Shown: positions 51,706 through 61,284 of the stretch, in pieces
Layout of the letters: every line of letters begins with the position of its first letter
How positions within the stretch are numbered: position 1 is the first letter of the stretch
NCBI GenBank assembly: GCA_016717265.1
Contig: JADKFX010000001.1
Coordinates: 682,001 to 746,000, forward strand
Reading direction: 5' to 3'
DNA: 64,000 nt
From: Saprospiraceae bacterium
Lineage (GTDB): Bacteria; Bacteroidota; Bacteroidia; Chitinophagales; Saprospiraceae
Program-made: the position numbers and the translations under genes
Notes under the pieces: generated by a model
Databases searched by the model: none
What the model was told of the DNA's origin: nothing
The model's input: only the letters and a program-made list of their open reading frames with translations

Positions 51706-54700
51706 GAGTCTTTACTTCGATTCCAATTTTCTGATCGTCTAGCCAATCCATTTGATCGTTTAATTTTTCAGAAGTAAATTCAATTGCATCGGCAAGTACT
51801 TCATTGCAGATCATTTGTTGGTAATTATTTAAAGTCGCAGATAAGTTTTCAATTTTTTCAACTTTAACCTGTATTCGATCGGTTACATTAAAATTTCGAT
51901 CTTTCCGGATATTTTGGATTCTATTAATTAATTCTCTTGCATACCCTTCTGCTAATAATTCGTCTGTAATATTAATATCGAGCGCAACTGTAATTTCACC
52001 ATCATGACTTACTAACCAACCTGGAATATCCTCTGATAGAATGTCGATATCGTCTTTTTGGATTAAATAAATTTGTCCATCAAGTTCAAGAGATACTTCG
52101 CCACCTTGTTCAATAGTTTGGATTGTTTGAGCTTCGAAATTTAGAATCATTTCTGAAGCTTCTTTCATATGTTTTCCTAATTTCTTTCCTAAGGTTCTGA
52201 AGTTTGCTTTGGCTTTCTTTTTCACTAAACCTGTATCGCCAGAAATATAATTGATTTCTTTTATATTTACTTCTGATTTAATTAATTCTTCTACTTTTTG
52301 AATGTCTGATTTTACAGTTTCGTCGAGTATTGGGATTAAAATTTGGTGTAATGGTTGGCGTACACGGATCCGTTGAGCCTTTCTCAAAGACAAAGCTAAA
52401 GATGATATTCGTTGTGCGAGATCCATACGTCTTTCTAATGCAAGGTCAATTAAGTTTTCTTGGACTTCAGCTAAATCTGAAAGATGTACAGATTCTTGTG
52501 TAAGGGAAAGATTCTTGGATGTAGGATTCTTGCGTAAATTTTCATTTAAATTTCGGTATAACCAATCCGCCATAAAGGGCGCAAGTGAAGCCATCAATTG
52601 GGAAGTTCTAATGAGACATTCGTAGAGTGTTTCAAAAGCTGCTTGTTTATCGAAGGATGATTCTGATTTCCAAAATCGTCTTCTGGATAAACGTACAAAC
52701 CAATTTGAGAGATCATCCGAAACAAATTTTTCGATGAGTCGTGTAGCTTGAGTTGGTTCGTAATCATCCATAAATATTCGATAGGATTTAATTACGTTTT
52801 GAAGTCTTGAAAGAATCCATCGATCTAATTCAGTTCGTTGATCAATAGGAATACAGTTTTCTTCGTCGAATGTAAAATTATCTATATTGGCATAAATAGC
52901 AAAAAATGAATAAGTATTAAAAAGGGTACCAAAAAATTTATTTCGAACTTCTGTAATTCCTTCCAAGTCAAATTTTAAATTTTCCCAAGGATCTGCATTA
53001 CTAATAAGGTACCAGCGCGTTGCATCTGCGCCATAATGATTCAGCGTAGTAAATGGATCAATTACATTGCCTTTGCGTTTAGACATTTTTTCACCATTTT
53101 TATCTAATACAAGGCCATTTGAAACTACTGCTTTATAAGCCACGCTATCAAAAATCATAGTGGAAATCGCATGTAATGTGTAAAACCAACCTCTTGTTTG
53201 GTCAACACCTTCTGCAATGAAATCAGCAGGGAACAAGCCCTTTAAACTTTTCGTATCAAAAGGATAATGTATCTGTGCATAAGGCATGGAGCCAGAATCA
53301 AACCATACATCTATAAGGTCTAATTCACGCGTAAGTGTTTCGTTGTTTTCATCAGAAACTAAAACAATCTCATCTATATACGGCCGGTGAATATCTATTG
53401 GTAGAATTTGATTTAAATTTAAAACTTGATTTGCTTTTTCAAGTTCAAACTTTAGTTCTTCTAAAGATCCGATACATTTTTCAATACTTCCATCTGAATT
53501 TCGCCAAATTGGCAAGGGGATTCCCCAATATCTGGAACGCGATAAATTCCAATCCTGAACATTTTCCAACCAATTTCCAAAACGGCCTGTTCCGGTGGAT
53601 GCTGGTTTCCATTGAATCGTATTATTTAATTCAATCAATCGATTTTTTACAGCAGTTACACGAATAAACCAACTATCTAATGGATAATATAAAATTGGCT
53701 TATCAGTCCTCCAACAATGTGGATAATTATGGGTGTATTTTTGAGAATTTAAGAGCTTTCCTTCCTTTTTTAATTTAATGACAATGCGTTCATCAACAGA
53801 TAAATATTTGTCTAATCCCAGGCGTATTTTTTCTTTTGCTTTTTCTTCCGGACTTAGATAATCTTCCTTTACATATTCGCCTGAAAAATCATAAACTTCT
53901 TTAGTAAACCGTCCTTGTTTATCAACTAAAGTTAAAGCGCCAATTCCATATTTTTTTGCAACGCGCATATCGTCTGCTCCAAAAGAAGGAGCGATATGAA
54001 CAATTCCTGTACCATCTTCAGTTGAAACAAAATCACCTAGTAAAATTTTAAAAGCATCTCCTTCTTCGGGTGTAGCATAACCGAATAATGCTTCATATCG
54101 GATTCCTTCAAGTGCTTTTCCTTTGATTACAGGAATCAAAATTCTGAAATGAACTTTTTTATCTTCATTTGCAGGAATTAAATGATCAAATACTTCGTGT
54201 TCTTGTTTAAACCACTTATAAACTAAGTCTTTTGCAAGAATTATTTTATTCAGTTCATGGGTGTAGGGATTATAACATTCAATTAATGTGTAGTCAATAT
54301 GCTCGCCAACAGCTAAAGCAGTATTACTCGGCAAGGTCCAAGGTGTTGTAGTCCAGGCTGCAATAAGAATTTGTTGAGAATTAAAGAGTTCATTCTGTGG
54401 TGTTGAATAACTTTCAGAACGCAATTTAAAAAGTGCCACAGCAGAAACATCTTTGACCTCTCGATAAGCTCCAGGTTGATTTAATTCATGTGAGCTCAAT
54501 CCAGTACCCGCAGCGGGTGAAAATGGTTGTATTGTATAACCTTTGTAGAGGTATCCTTTTTTATAAATTTCTTTTAGAAGATACCAAACAGATTCAATAT
54601 AATTATTTTCGAAGGTGATATATGGATGATCCAGGTCAACCCAATAACCCATTTTTACGGTTACATCATCCCATTCCGTTTTATACCGCATGACTGTTTC

Positions 54701-55063
54701 CCGACATTTATGATTATAGTCATCAATGGAAATTTTAACCCCGATATCTTCTTTTGTTATTCCCAATTCTTTTTCTACACTTAATTCTATTGGAAGTCCG
54801 TGTGTATCCCAGCCGCCTTTTCGATGAACCTTTTTACCTTTTAATGTCTGATATCTACAGAATAAGTCTTTTACAGCACGGGCCATAACGTGATGAATAC
54901 CCGGTTTCCCATTTGCAGAAGGTGGCCCCTCATAAAATACAAAAGATTCAGCATCTTGCCGATTACTGATACTTTTCTTAAAAATATCCTGTTCTTTCCA
55001 AAAACTGAGTATTTCTTTATCTATCTCTGGTAAATTAAGCCCTTTTACTTCCCTGTAAATCAT
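51701..55063 (-). CDS. ileS: Isoleucyl-tRNA synthetase, eukaryote-like type
   Basis: 1120 residues, the long form. It charges tRNA-Ile. The class I HIGH region is PPSANGKPGIHHVMARAVKD (residues 47-66), in the Bacteroidota form; GEKMSKRKGN is the KMSKS loop. The editing domain includes WTTTPWTLPSNTALAV and EGDAFKILLGDF, and VWFDSGSMPYAQ and FIAEGVDQTRGWFYTLH complete the family signature. The C-terminal anticodon-binding part is the long eukaryote-like version, often associated with low mupirocin sensitivity. A TATCTTTG element lies about 20 bases upstream. Confidence 0.97.
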   Translation of the reverse strand: MIYREVKGLNLPEIDKEILSFWKEQDIFKKSISNRQDAESFVFYEGPPSANGKPGIHHVMARAVKDLFCRYQTLKGKKVHRKGGWDTHGLPIELSVEKELGITKEDIGVKISIDDYNHKCRETVMRYKTEWDDVTVKMGYWVDLDHPYITFENNYIESVWYLLKEIYKKGYLYKGYTIQPFSPAAGTGLSSHELNQPGAYREVKDVSAVALFKLRSESYSTPQNELFNSQQILIAAWTTTPWTLPSNTALAVGEHIDYTLIECYNPYTHELNKIILAKDLVYKWFKQEHEVFDHLIPANEDKKVHFRILIPVIKGKALEGIRYEALFGYATPEEGDAFKILLGDFVSTEDGTGIVHIAPSFGADDMRVAKKYGIGALTLVDKQGRFTKEVYDFSGEYVKEDYLSPEEKAKEKIRLGLDKYLSVDERIVIKLKKEGKLLNSQKYTHNYPHCWRTDKPILYYPLDSWFIRVTAVKNRLIELNNTIQWKPASTGTGRFGNWLENVQDWNLSRSRYWGIPLPIWRNSDGSIEKCIGSLEELKFELEKANQVLNLNQILPIDIHRPYIDEIVLVSDENNETLTRELDLIDVWFDSGSMPYAQIHYPFDTKSLKGLFPADFIAEGVDQTRGWFYTLHAISTMIFDSVAYKAVVSNGLVLDKNGEKMSKRKGNVIDPFTTLNHYGADATRWYLISNADPWENLKFDLEGITEVRNKFFGTLFNTYSFFAIYANIDNFTFDEENCIPIDQRTELDRWILSRLQNVIKSYRIFMDDYEPTQATRLIEKFVSDDLSNWFVRLSRRRFWKSESSFDKQAAFETLYECLIRTSQLMASLAPFMADWLYRNLNENLRKNPTSKNLSLTQESVHLSDLAEVQENLIDLALERRMDLAQRISSLALSLRKAQRIRVRQPLHQILIPILDETVKSDIQKVEELIKSEVNIKEINYISGDTGLVKKKAKANFRTLGKKLGKHMKEASEMILNFEAQTIQTIEQGGEVSLELDGQIYLIQKDDIDILSEDIPGWLVSHDGEITVALDINITDELLAEGYARELINRIQNIRKDRNFNVTDRIQVKVEKIENLSATLNNYQQMICNEVLADAIEFTSEKLNDQMDWLDDQKIGIEVKTL

Positions 55064-55082
55064 CTGATATCATTTTGAGCCG

Positions 55083-55090
55083 CAAAGATA
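55083..55090 (-). promoter_or_regulatory. Bacteroidota -7 element for ileS
   Basis: TATCTTTG on the minus strand is an exact TAnnTTTG ending 19 bases before the ATG. A TTG about 22 bp upstream of it could serve as the -33 box. Confidence 0.5.
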
Positions 55091-55252
55091 AAAAGAATAG
55101 GGTTTCTTGAACAAGGTCTTCACTTTCATAACCCTGCAATACATTAGAACGGCATTCCGAAGAAGTCCAAAGAGCTTGGCTTTATAGATTTTAAGTATAC
55201 ATATTATGCTGTAGGCGCATTGAAAACAAGAATACTTTTAGAATTTTATCAA

Positions 55253-56323
55253 TTACATTTCTTTTTTTATAAAAGAATAAATATTCGTACTAAAGCCAAT
55301 CTGACTAGTACCACCAGCAAGGTGATAGGATGCATAAGAATAATCAAATTTGAATTTATAAATTTTCAAACCAAAACCAAAAGACAAGCCTGAGAAACTA
55401 CGGTAGTCTACAAGAGATAAATCTTTCTTACGAAGGTGATTATAAGCTAATCGCAAGGAAAAATTTTCTTTTTTACCTAAATTCAATTCTGCACCAATAA
55501 CAAAATGTCTTAAAAAATTTCCTAAAGCATCTTCGAATTTATTTTCTTTCGGAGTATCACCAAAGAGGACACTTTCGTTTGCAATGTCTGGATCATCATA
55601 GCGTAAATTCCATTTTTCAAGATGTTGAAAAGTTATATGGTATATGAGTGGAAGGTGTTTTAATTTCTTAGCGAGTCCCAATTGAATTTCAAAAGGTAAA
55701 ACTTCAGATTCATTATTGTATTTACTTAATTGAAATCCGCTGTTTTTAAAAACAAGACTTAGATCAAAATTTTTATCTGGATTATGGTACTGAACTCCGG
55801 TATTCATTGCTAAACCTTGAGATGTATAGAGGCCTAATTTTGAAGAAATATATTGTAGACTTACGCCTAAGGTTAATCGTTCTTTGATGGTTTTCGAAGC
55901 AGCCACATAAAAATCACTTTCTTTTGCATTAAAAGAGCCATTGGTGTTACCATAGACATCGGCGTTCACGATATCCCCATGGTTAATATAGTGAATACCG
56001 AATTGAGTATTTAAGTTTAACTTCGAAATATTATGGTTATAAGATACATGACCACTTCGTATGTCTGCAAAATAATATTGATGAGAAAACTGAATTTTTC
56101 CATCCATTTTATCAGACAATAAAGAAGGGTTTAAAAAGGCTGCAGCCGGATCATCGCCTTTCCAGGCAATGGGCATACCTCCGAGCGCAGAAACTCTGGC
56201 GCCTGGAGACAGATTCATAAATTGATAGATCTCCCGACCGCCTGTTTGTGAAAACAAACCAAGCGTAAACATCAAGAATGTTAATGTAAAGTAGTACTGT
56301 CTTTTAACCATTTCGTAGAACAT
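55253..56323 (-). CDS. porQ: Type IX secretion system protein PorQ
   Basis: 356 residues with a signal peptide (YYFTLTFLMFTLGLFSQ). The mature start GGREIYQFMNLSPGARVSALGGMPIAWKGDDPAAAFLNPSLL is the PorQ signature, followed by amphipathic beta strands of an outer-membrane barrel in the FadL/PorV-like group. PorQ works in the surface-attachment complex of type IX secretion, matching the two sorting-domain cargo proteins in this window. Its start overlaps the end of the upstream MORN-type lipoprotein gene by 43 bases, or 31 if Met5 is used. Confidence 0.88.
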   Translation of the reverse strand: MFYEMVKRQYYFTLTFLMFTLGLFSQTGGREIYQFMNLSPGARVSALGGMPIAWKGDDPAAAFLNPSLLSDKMDGKIQFSHQYYFADIRSGHVSYNHNISKLNLNTQFGIHYINHGDIVNADVYGNTNGSFNAKESDFYVAASKTIKERLTLGVSLQYISSKLGLYTSQGLAMNTGVQYHNPDKNFDLSLVFKNSGFQLSKYNNESEVLPFEIQLGLAKKLKHLPLIYHITFQHLEKWNLRYDDPDIANESVLFGDTPKENKFEDALGNFLRHFVIGAELNLGKKENFSLRLAYNHLRKKDLSLVDYRSFSGLSFGFGLKIYKFKFDYSYASYHLAGGTSQIGFSTNIYSFIKKEM

Positions 56324-56910
56324 TTGCCCAGGTCACAATTCATAATTTTAATTAAAGTCCCGGTGGTATCATATAATTTAAGTTCTCCATCTTCAACAGG
56401 ACCATCCAATTGTTTGTAGATCCCTTCTGCTTTCAGTTTTCCATTTTCATAAAACTCTACAAAAGGTCCGTCTTCTACACTATCTGCAAACCTAACAATT
56501 TCTTTCAATTGGCCAGAAACATAATAGACTTTTACATCGCCCGTCATAACATCATTTGTATAGTTTGCTTCAAGTTGAAGATTGCCATTTGGAAAATAAG
56601 CTTTATAAGGTCCATGAAATTGGTCATTAAGCCTAAATTCTTCACTTTGAAGCTTAGAATTCATGTAAAGTTTACGGATTCCATTCAATTTTCCATTTTT
56701 AAAAATGCTTAATTCTATAAGATTACCGGATTCGTCATATTTTTGGAAATACCCATCTTTAAGTTCGTTTCCATTTTGCTTTATGAGTTGAAACCGCTCT
56801 GTTACTATACCTGTGTTGTTTTTGATCTCAACGAGTCTCTTCTTTTCACATGCAAAAAAGCAACAAATTAAAAAGGCAAATCCAACCAGGGCACGGAATT
56901 TCATTTTCAT
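56281..56910 (-). CDS. MORN-repeat (YwqK-type) lipoprotein
   Basis: About 209 residues from the ATG at 56910. The frame is open to 57024, but that part overlaps the terminator of the upstream gene; Met39 begins a lipoprotein signal (MKMKFRALVGFAFLICCFFAC). The body is a series of MORN-like units: KDGYFQKYDESGNLIELSIFKNGKLNG, GPYKAYFPNGNLQLEANYTND, GDVKVYYVSGQLKEIVRF and GPFVEFYENGKLKAEGIYK. Such proteins, often labelled YwqK antitoxins, are common in Bacteroidota; here a lipid-anchored envelope protein is more likely. Its 3' end overlaps porQ, implying coupling. Confidence 0.82.
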   Translation of the reverse strand: MKMKFRALVGFAFLICCFFACEKKRLVEIKNNTGIVTERFQLIKQNGNELKDGYFQKYDESGNLIELSIFKNGKLNGIRKLYMNSKLQSEEFRLNDQFHGPYKAYFPNGNLQLEANYTNDVMTGDVKVYYVSGQLKEIVRFADSVEDGPFVEFYENGKLKAEGIYKQLDGPVEDGELKLYDTTGTLIKIMNCDLGKCSTKWLKDSTTLH

Positions 56911-57001
56911 AAAACGGATAGTTTGAAAAATCATTGTTAGCGGCCCTGGTGATTTATAAAAAATTTCAATTTTTAGCAGATTAAAGTACAAAAAGGTCAA
57001 A

Positions 57002-57032
57002 AAAAAAGCTTGGTTTAAAACCAAGCTTTTTT
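57002..57032 (-). terminator. Intrinsic terminator downstream of the PpiD-like gene
   Basis: AAAAAAGCTTGG and CCAAGCTTTTTT form a strong 12-bp stem around a short TTTAAAA loop, ending in a T run on the minus strand about 20 bases after the stop at 57050. It separates the chaperone gene from the MORN-lipoprotein/porQ pair and lies inside the over-long frame of the next gene, supporting the start at 56910. Confidence 0.8.
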
Positions 57033-57049
57033 GTTCTTTATTATTTCGT

Positions 57050-59173
57050 TTAGAAAAATTTACTTCTGTTATCTTTAATTTTAAATTGTTTTTTCATAGC
57101 GGTCATAAGATAAGTCATTGCTACATTTTTAGCAGGATGAATATAAAAGTGTCTAAATGCTTCAATTGTAGTAGGAGCAGGTGGAATATCTTTCTTAATC
57201 AATTTGCAAATAAACGCACCTTTTTCACCCATGAGTGCTTGACTTGATTGGCCTTCATTTAATTTTACAAGAGAGGAAATAACTTTTGTTTCATCTCCAA
57301 GGTTCGTTATATAACCACTATAAGGAGAAACTCCAAGTGCAGTATCAATTTTGTAGGTATAACCACCTAAGCCTAAAGTGAGTTCTGCAATTTGACCTAA
57401 GGTTGCTTTTATTTTCTCAAATTTTTTATTCTTAAGAATTTCGCCTTTCAAAATATCTTTGAACGGTTCATAAGATCCAATGCCTTTTGGTTTTATTTCA
57501 AAAAGACTAGCAACAACATATTTATTTACATATTTTTTTTCGTCCTCCTGAAGACTATAAATCTCCGTGCTTACATCTCCTTTTTTAGTGTCTTTTGAAA
57601 ACGCCCAACGCACAATATCTCTACAAGTGCTGCTGGCTTTTGCACCTAATTTAGAAATTTGATATGAATTGATAAATAAATTTCCAGCCAAGTCGATTTT
57701 ATATTTACCACCATCTTTAACAGCTTTTTCCAATGCATCCAGACTCCGATTTTCTTGCACTAGGTTTTGTGCTTCATCATAAATTAAATTAGAAATACTT
57801 TCTCCTGGTAATATGGTTTCTCCGATAATTGCAAGATGAACGCCTAATTGAGCATTGTCATAAATGGCATCTGTTACTTGAATTAAATGAAGACCAAATT
57901 GTGTGATAACTAATTTCATTTCGCCTTTTGCTAATTCATAAAAAATAGCATCATTAAAAGGCTTTACCATTCTTCCGGTAGCTACAAATCCGAGGTCACC
58001 CCCTTTCACAGCAGAACCTGGATCTTGACTATATTTTGTAGCTAAAGAATCAAAACTAGCCCTTCCAGTTTTTACTTGATTCATAAGACTATCGAGCAAT
58101 TTAACAGCAGCCTGATATTGTTCGCGAGTTTGTACTTGAATTAAAATGTGTCTTGATTTAACAGAATCAGGAATCACTTTTTTATCAATTACTTTAGCAA
58201 TTCTGTATTCACCATTATCTATATAGGGTCCGTAAACCATTCCTTTTTCTAATTTATAGATCGTATCTTTTAGAGCAGGACTAATTTCGAATTCCTTCTG
58301 ATAAGCATCTTCCCATTTCCCTAAATTGCTTACTACAAATGTTGAATCATCTGTAGACGTTTTAAGTCCTTCTATTTTAGAGGAGATGGAAGTTTTTATT
58401 TGAGCACTATCTTCTGCTGTAGGAATGATATCGAGAATAACATATTTTACAGATCTTGTTTCTTCATCTGTTTTTAATAATGCTTCCTTTTCTTTAGCCT
58501 GAGCTTCATAATCAGAATCTTCAATTATAATGTCCGAATCATTGACAATATCATAAGGAATTATGGTATAAAGGAAATCAAGTTTTAAATTACTTTCATA
58601 TTGATTTCTTTCGATCATAAAATTTGGCATATATAAAGACTTAACAACCAATGCGTTTAATTTAGTGGATAGGCGGTCTTTAATTATTTCTTGCTCCTGG
58701 ACCATCCAAAAATCTTTAAGTCTTGGATCTAAGTTTTCATCTTCAATACCTTGTTTAAAGGTATTTAATTGTTCCCTGTTAATTTGACCAGTATTTGGGT
58801 CGCGAAAGTTTCTTTGGACAATTGGAGAGAGGTTATACCCAAATTCAAGTTCTTTAATTTCGGCAGGGCTTACACCAGTTCCATTGCATTTTGCATCTTT
58901 TTCAAGAATCGTTTTTTCAACAAATTGGTTCCATAGGTAGTCTTTCCGACCAAAATAATCGACCTCTGAATTTGAATAAAGGATTCTTTCTGTATTTTGG
59001 AAATCTTTCCAAGTTAGACTTTCTCCGCCAACAGAACCCACAGTATCAGGGTTTCCTAATAAACTAGAAGACTTTCCTGAAGTCATATCCATGACAATAA
59101 AGCCCACCAAAGCAAGAGCCATTAACACAGTAACAACCCAAAGTCTTTTCCGGATGCTCGAAATCATTCCCAT
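57050..59173 (-). CDS. SurA/PpiD-like peptidyl-prolyl isomerase
   Basis: 707 residues. One N-terminal transmembrane helix (RKRLWVVTVLMALALVGFIVMDM) anchors it in the inner membrane, with the rest periplasmic. A SurA_N-like domain spans about 45-200. A parvulin domain starts at VKSRHILIQVQTREQY (about 340) and includes YSQDPGSAVKGGDLGFVATGRMVKPFNDAIF and ITQFGLHLIQVTD. The C-terminus is a second chaperone-like region. This is the PpiD arrangement; it assists folding of exported proteins, in keeping with the OmpH and porQ genes nearby. Terminated by the hairpin at 57002-57032. Confidence 0.92.
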   Translation of the reverse strand: MGMISSIRKRLWVVTVLMALALVGFIVMDMTSGKSSSLLGNPDTVGSVGGESLTWKDFQNTERILYSNSEVDYFGRKDYLWNQFVEKTILEKDAKCNGTGVSPAEIKELEFGYNLSPIVQRNFRDPNTGQINREQLNTFKQGIEDENLDPRLKDFWMVQEQEIIKDRLSTKLNALVVKSLYMPNFMIERNQYESNLKLDFLYTIIPYDIVNDSDIIIEDSDYEAQAKEKEALLKTDEETRSVKYVILDIIPTAEDSAQIKTSISSKIEGLKTSTDDSTFVVSNLGKWEDAYQKEFEISPALKDTIYKLEKGMVYGPYIDNGEYRIAKVIDKKVIPDSVKSRHILIQVQTREQYQAAVKLLDSLMNQVKTGRASFDSLATKYSQDPGSAVKGGDLGFVATGRMVKPFNDAIFYELAKGEMKLVITQFGLHLIQVTDAIYDNAQLGVHLAIIGETILPGESISNLIYDEAQNLVQENRSLDALEKAVKDGGKYKIDLAGNLFINSYQISKLGAKASSTCRDIVRWAFSKDTKKGDVSTEIYSLQEDEKKYVNKYVVASLFEIKPKGIGSYEPFKDILKGEILKNKKFEKIKATLGQIAELTLGLGGYTYKIDTALGVSPYSGYITNLGDETKVISSLVKLNEGQSSQALMGEKGAFICKLIKKDIPPAPTTIEAFRHFYIHPAKNVAMTYLMTAMKKQFKIKDNRSKFF

Positions 59174-59222
59174 AATCTACGTATTAATTATTTGAATATC
59201 AATTAACTATAATTAAAAAACT

Positions 59223-59237
59223 AAGCCAACGAGGCTT
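59223..59237 (-). other. Small hairpin in the leader of the PpiD-like gene
   Basis: AAGCC and GGCTT pair around a five-base loop, flanked by A and T runs, at the predicted start of the minus-strand transcript. It resembles a weak attenuator or a 5' stabilising hairpin; five pairs is little. Confidence 0.25.
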
Positions 59238-59250
59238 TTTTAAAGGAATG

Positions 59251-59258
59251 CAAAGGTA
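59251..59258 (-). promoter_or_regulatory. Bacteroidota -7 element for the PpiD-like gene
   Basis: TACCTTTG on the minus strand matches TAnnTTTG; it would give a leader of about 70 bases. No -33 TTTG was found at the right spacing. Confidence 0.45.
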
Positions 59259-59667
59259 ATAGGATTCGAGTTTATTTTCAATGTTAAAAATTGAAAATCT
59301 GTGAATTAGCAAAATTTATGCACTAGCGAATCCTATATAACATGAAATTTTAGATTGGCATTTCCTAATAATTAGGTAGTTACATATATAAAATTTATGT
59401 TTTAACTTAAAAGACAACCATTAGAAAAAACAGAAATCAAGGTTCATAAATTCAGAAATTATTAAAACTTATACCTAAATGGCAATTCAATAAGAAAGTT
59501 AGCCTATTCAATAAAATAGTTCAAAATAGGGGATCTAAAATTATTGCAACTCTTGAATCCTTGTTTTTTTTGAAGTGTTATTTGAGAAGCGCTAAAATGC
59601 AATTTCAAATCGCAGGTGTCCAACTGCGTGAACAAGGATTTTATTTTTATTTTTTTAATTAACTACT
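59259..59667. other. Intergenic region upstream of the Cys-rich lipoprotein pair
   Basis: About 400 AT-rich bases between divergent genes. No open frame, tRNA-like fold or clear repeat was found. The promoter of the lipoprotein pair must lie here, but no exact TAnnTTTG was identified near its start. Confidence 0.35.
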
Positions 59668-60261
59668 ATGAAGCATTTATTATTTATTTTTTTAGCAATT
59701 GCTAGTTTAGCAATGTATTCTTGTTCAAAAGAGACAGAACAATCCCAGTTTATACAACAGGCAGTTACTTCCGTTCCTACACACTATAGACTTCTTGGAG
59801 GCAATGGTTTTGTGGTGCTTTTAAAGCAGTATGGAACCGTGGCTGATAATATTTATATTTTAAGAACAAATCAGTTTCATGATGTGAACAGAGATGTTTA
59901 TATAAGTCGTTTAAACGAGTTCAATGAAGGCCTTGATATTAAAGAAGCAAATGGAAGGCAGTTAATTTTTTCTTTAGCATCAAGTATGCATGCCGATTTT
60001 TATGGATATAGTCTTTCCATTGTAAGTGGACTTGAAAATTTTACACTTTTTTATAATAATGGAAATCCAAAATCAAATCCAGATGTAGATGCCGTAAAAT
60101 GTTCTTGCAAAGGAATCAATTCAGTTAGTACCTGTGATTCAGGAGGTAGTGGAGCCACGGACTGTTCTATTGAAACTACTGCTAATGTTGCTGGGACTGG
60201 CATAACTGATAAATGTACTGTCAAATGTGGAGATGGATATTATGCCTGTTGTAAAAAATGA
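59668..60261 (+). CDS. Lipoprotein with C-terminal eight-cysteine domain (first copy)
   Basis: 197 residues, no known family. The N-terminus is a lipoprotein signal (LFIFLAIASLAMYSC, Cys19). The middle (about 30-140) is an apparent beta-rich domain (YRLLGGNGFVVLLKQYGTVADNIYIL, LIFSLASSMHADFYGYSLSIVSG). The last 50 residues contain eight cysteines in the order CxC, C, C, C, C, CC (CSCKG, TCDSGG, DCSIE, KCTVKCGDG, ACCKK), probably four disulfides. The next gene has the same plan and cysteine order. Function unknown; a surface binding module is possible. Confidence 0.75.
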   Translation: MKHLLFIFLAIASLAMYSCSKETEQSQFIQQAVTSVPTHYRLLGGNGFVVLLKQYGTVADNIYILRTNQFHDVNRDVYISRLNEFNEGLDIKEANGRQLIFSLASSMHADFYGYSLSIVSGLENFTLFYNNGNPKSNPDVDAVKCSCKGINSVSTCDSGGSGATDCSIETTANVAGTGITDKCTVKCGDGYYACCKK

Positions 60262-60292
60262 ATTTTATCCATTAATTTCTAAATTTATTAAT

Positions 60293-60886
60293 ATGAGAAC
60301 CATTCAAAAGATTTTATTATTTTTCATTTTATTGTTTGGTAGTTCCTGTGACAAAACAAATTTAACGTTTGTTAATCCGCAAGAAATCAAAGCTTCAGGA
60401 AGCCTTTATTCAATAATTCAAAAAGAGCATTTTATTTTATTTATACCAAATAGCTATCACCCTGATAACGAACTTTATTTATTAAAAGGCAATTATGTTG
60501 CAGCGCCGATGCAAACAATTTTGGTAAATCGAATTGTAGAATTTGCGGATAGAATTGAATTTTATCAACCAGGGAGTGCAAAATTAATTTTCAGTATTAA
60601 TTTGGATCAGGCAGCAACATGGTTTGGTAATAGTTTAATCCAGGTAAGCGGAGAGGGAAATTTGCATATGTTTTATTCTGATGGATTACCAAAGCCAGAT
60701 CCAGATGTTAGTTACATCAGTTGTTCTTGCATCCAAAATGGTGCTTCTTCTAATTGTAAGAATGGAGGAGCTGGTTCATCAGAATGTTCAGTAGAATCTA
60801 ATTATTTTATTCCAGGTGGCAACCAGGTTGGTCAAAAATGTTCAGTCAAATGTGGATCTGGACATTATTCTTGTTGTAATAAGTAA
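60293..60886 (+). CDS. Lipoprotein with C-terminal eight-cysteine domain (second copy)
   Basis: 197 residues from the ATG at 60293, exactly the length of the first copy; a longer frame from 60227 overlaps that gene and hides the lipoprotein signal (ILLFFILLFGSSC). The body aligns with the first copy by pattern (FILFIPNSYHPDNELYLLKGNY, LIFSINLDQAATWFGNSLIQVSG, LHMFYSDGLPKPDPDV). The tail repeats the eight cysteines: CSCIQ, NCKNGG, ECSVE, KCSVKCGSG, SCCNK. This is a tandem duplication in which the tail and the SGxGNxxxFY-like junction are best kept. A strong terminator follows. Confidence 0.75.
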   Translation: MRTIQKILLFFILLFGSSCDKTNLTFVNPQEIKASGSLYSIIQKEHFILFIPNSYHPDNELYLLKGNYVAAPMQTILVNRIVEFADRIEFYQPGSAKLIFSINLDQAATWFGNSLIQVSGEGNLHMFYSDGLPKPDPDVSYISCSCIQNGASSNCKNGGAGSSECSVESNYFIPGGNQVGQKCSVKCGSGHYSCCNK

Positions 60887-60904
60887 ATTCTTTTTTGGAA
60901 AGCC

Positions 60905-60940
60905 ATCCCTCCTCAATGATTTGAGGAGGGATCGTTTTTT
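60905..60940 (+). terminator. Intrinsic terminator after the lipoprotein pair
   Basis: ATCCCTCCTCAA (60905-60916) pairs perfectly with TTGAGGAGGGAT (60921-60932) around TGAT, followed by CG and six T residues. A textbook Rho-independent terminator 19 bases after the stop of the second lipoprotein gene. Confidence 0.9.
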
Positions 60941-61284
60941 AAATCTATAATCGAATAGTTTTTGATAGATATTATTAAAATAAGACAAAACACATGACAT
61001 AATTGTATGGATGCTATTTCGCAAGATGTATCTGTCTAGTATTTTTCTAATTTTATATTTAGTTCTGCGATTTTCATTTATTACTTGACAATTTTATTTT
61101 TATCTTTTTTTATAAAGTATTTAATTGTATTAATTGTAAGCAGTAAATATTTTGAATATTAGAATACTAAAAATGACTTATAAATGCAATTTTTGAAGTT
61201 TGACTATACCGTTTAAGACATTTTGAATCAACCCTATTCATGTAAAATAGATTTAACAAAATGGATTCAAAAAAGCTTTCTAAT
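60941..61284. other. Intergenic region between lipoprotein pair and pth
   Basis: About 340 AT-rich bases between convergent genes. Short open frames here have no recognisable content and no further hairpin was noticed. Confidence 0.35.

Noticed and set aside
56281..57024. Longer version of the MORN lipoprotein starting at 57024
   Set aside because: The added 38 codons contain the terminator hairpin of the upstream gene and hide the lipoprotein signal that begins at 56910.
60227..60886. Longer second Cys-rich lipoprotein starting inside the first gene
   Set aside because: Starting at 60293 gives a proper lipoprotein signal and the same length as its paralogue.
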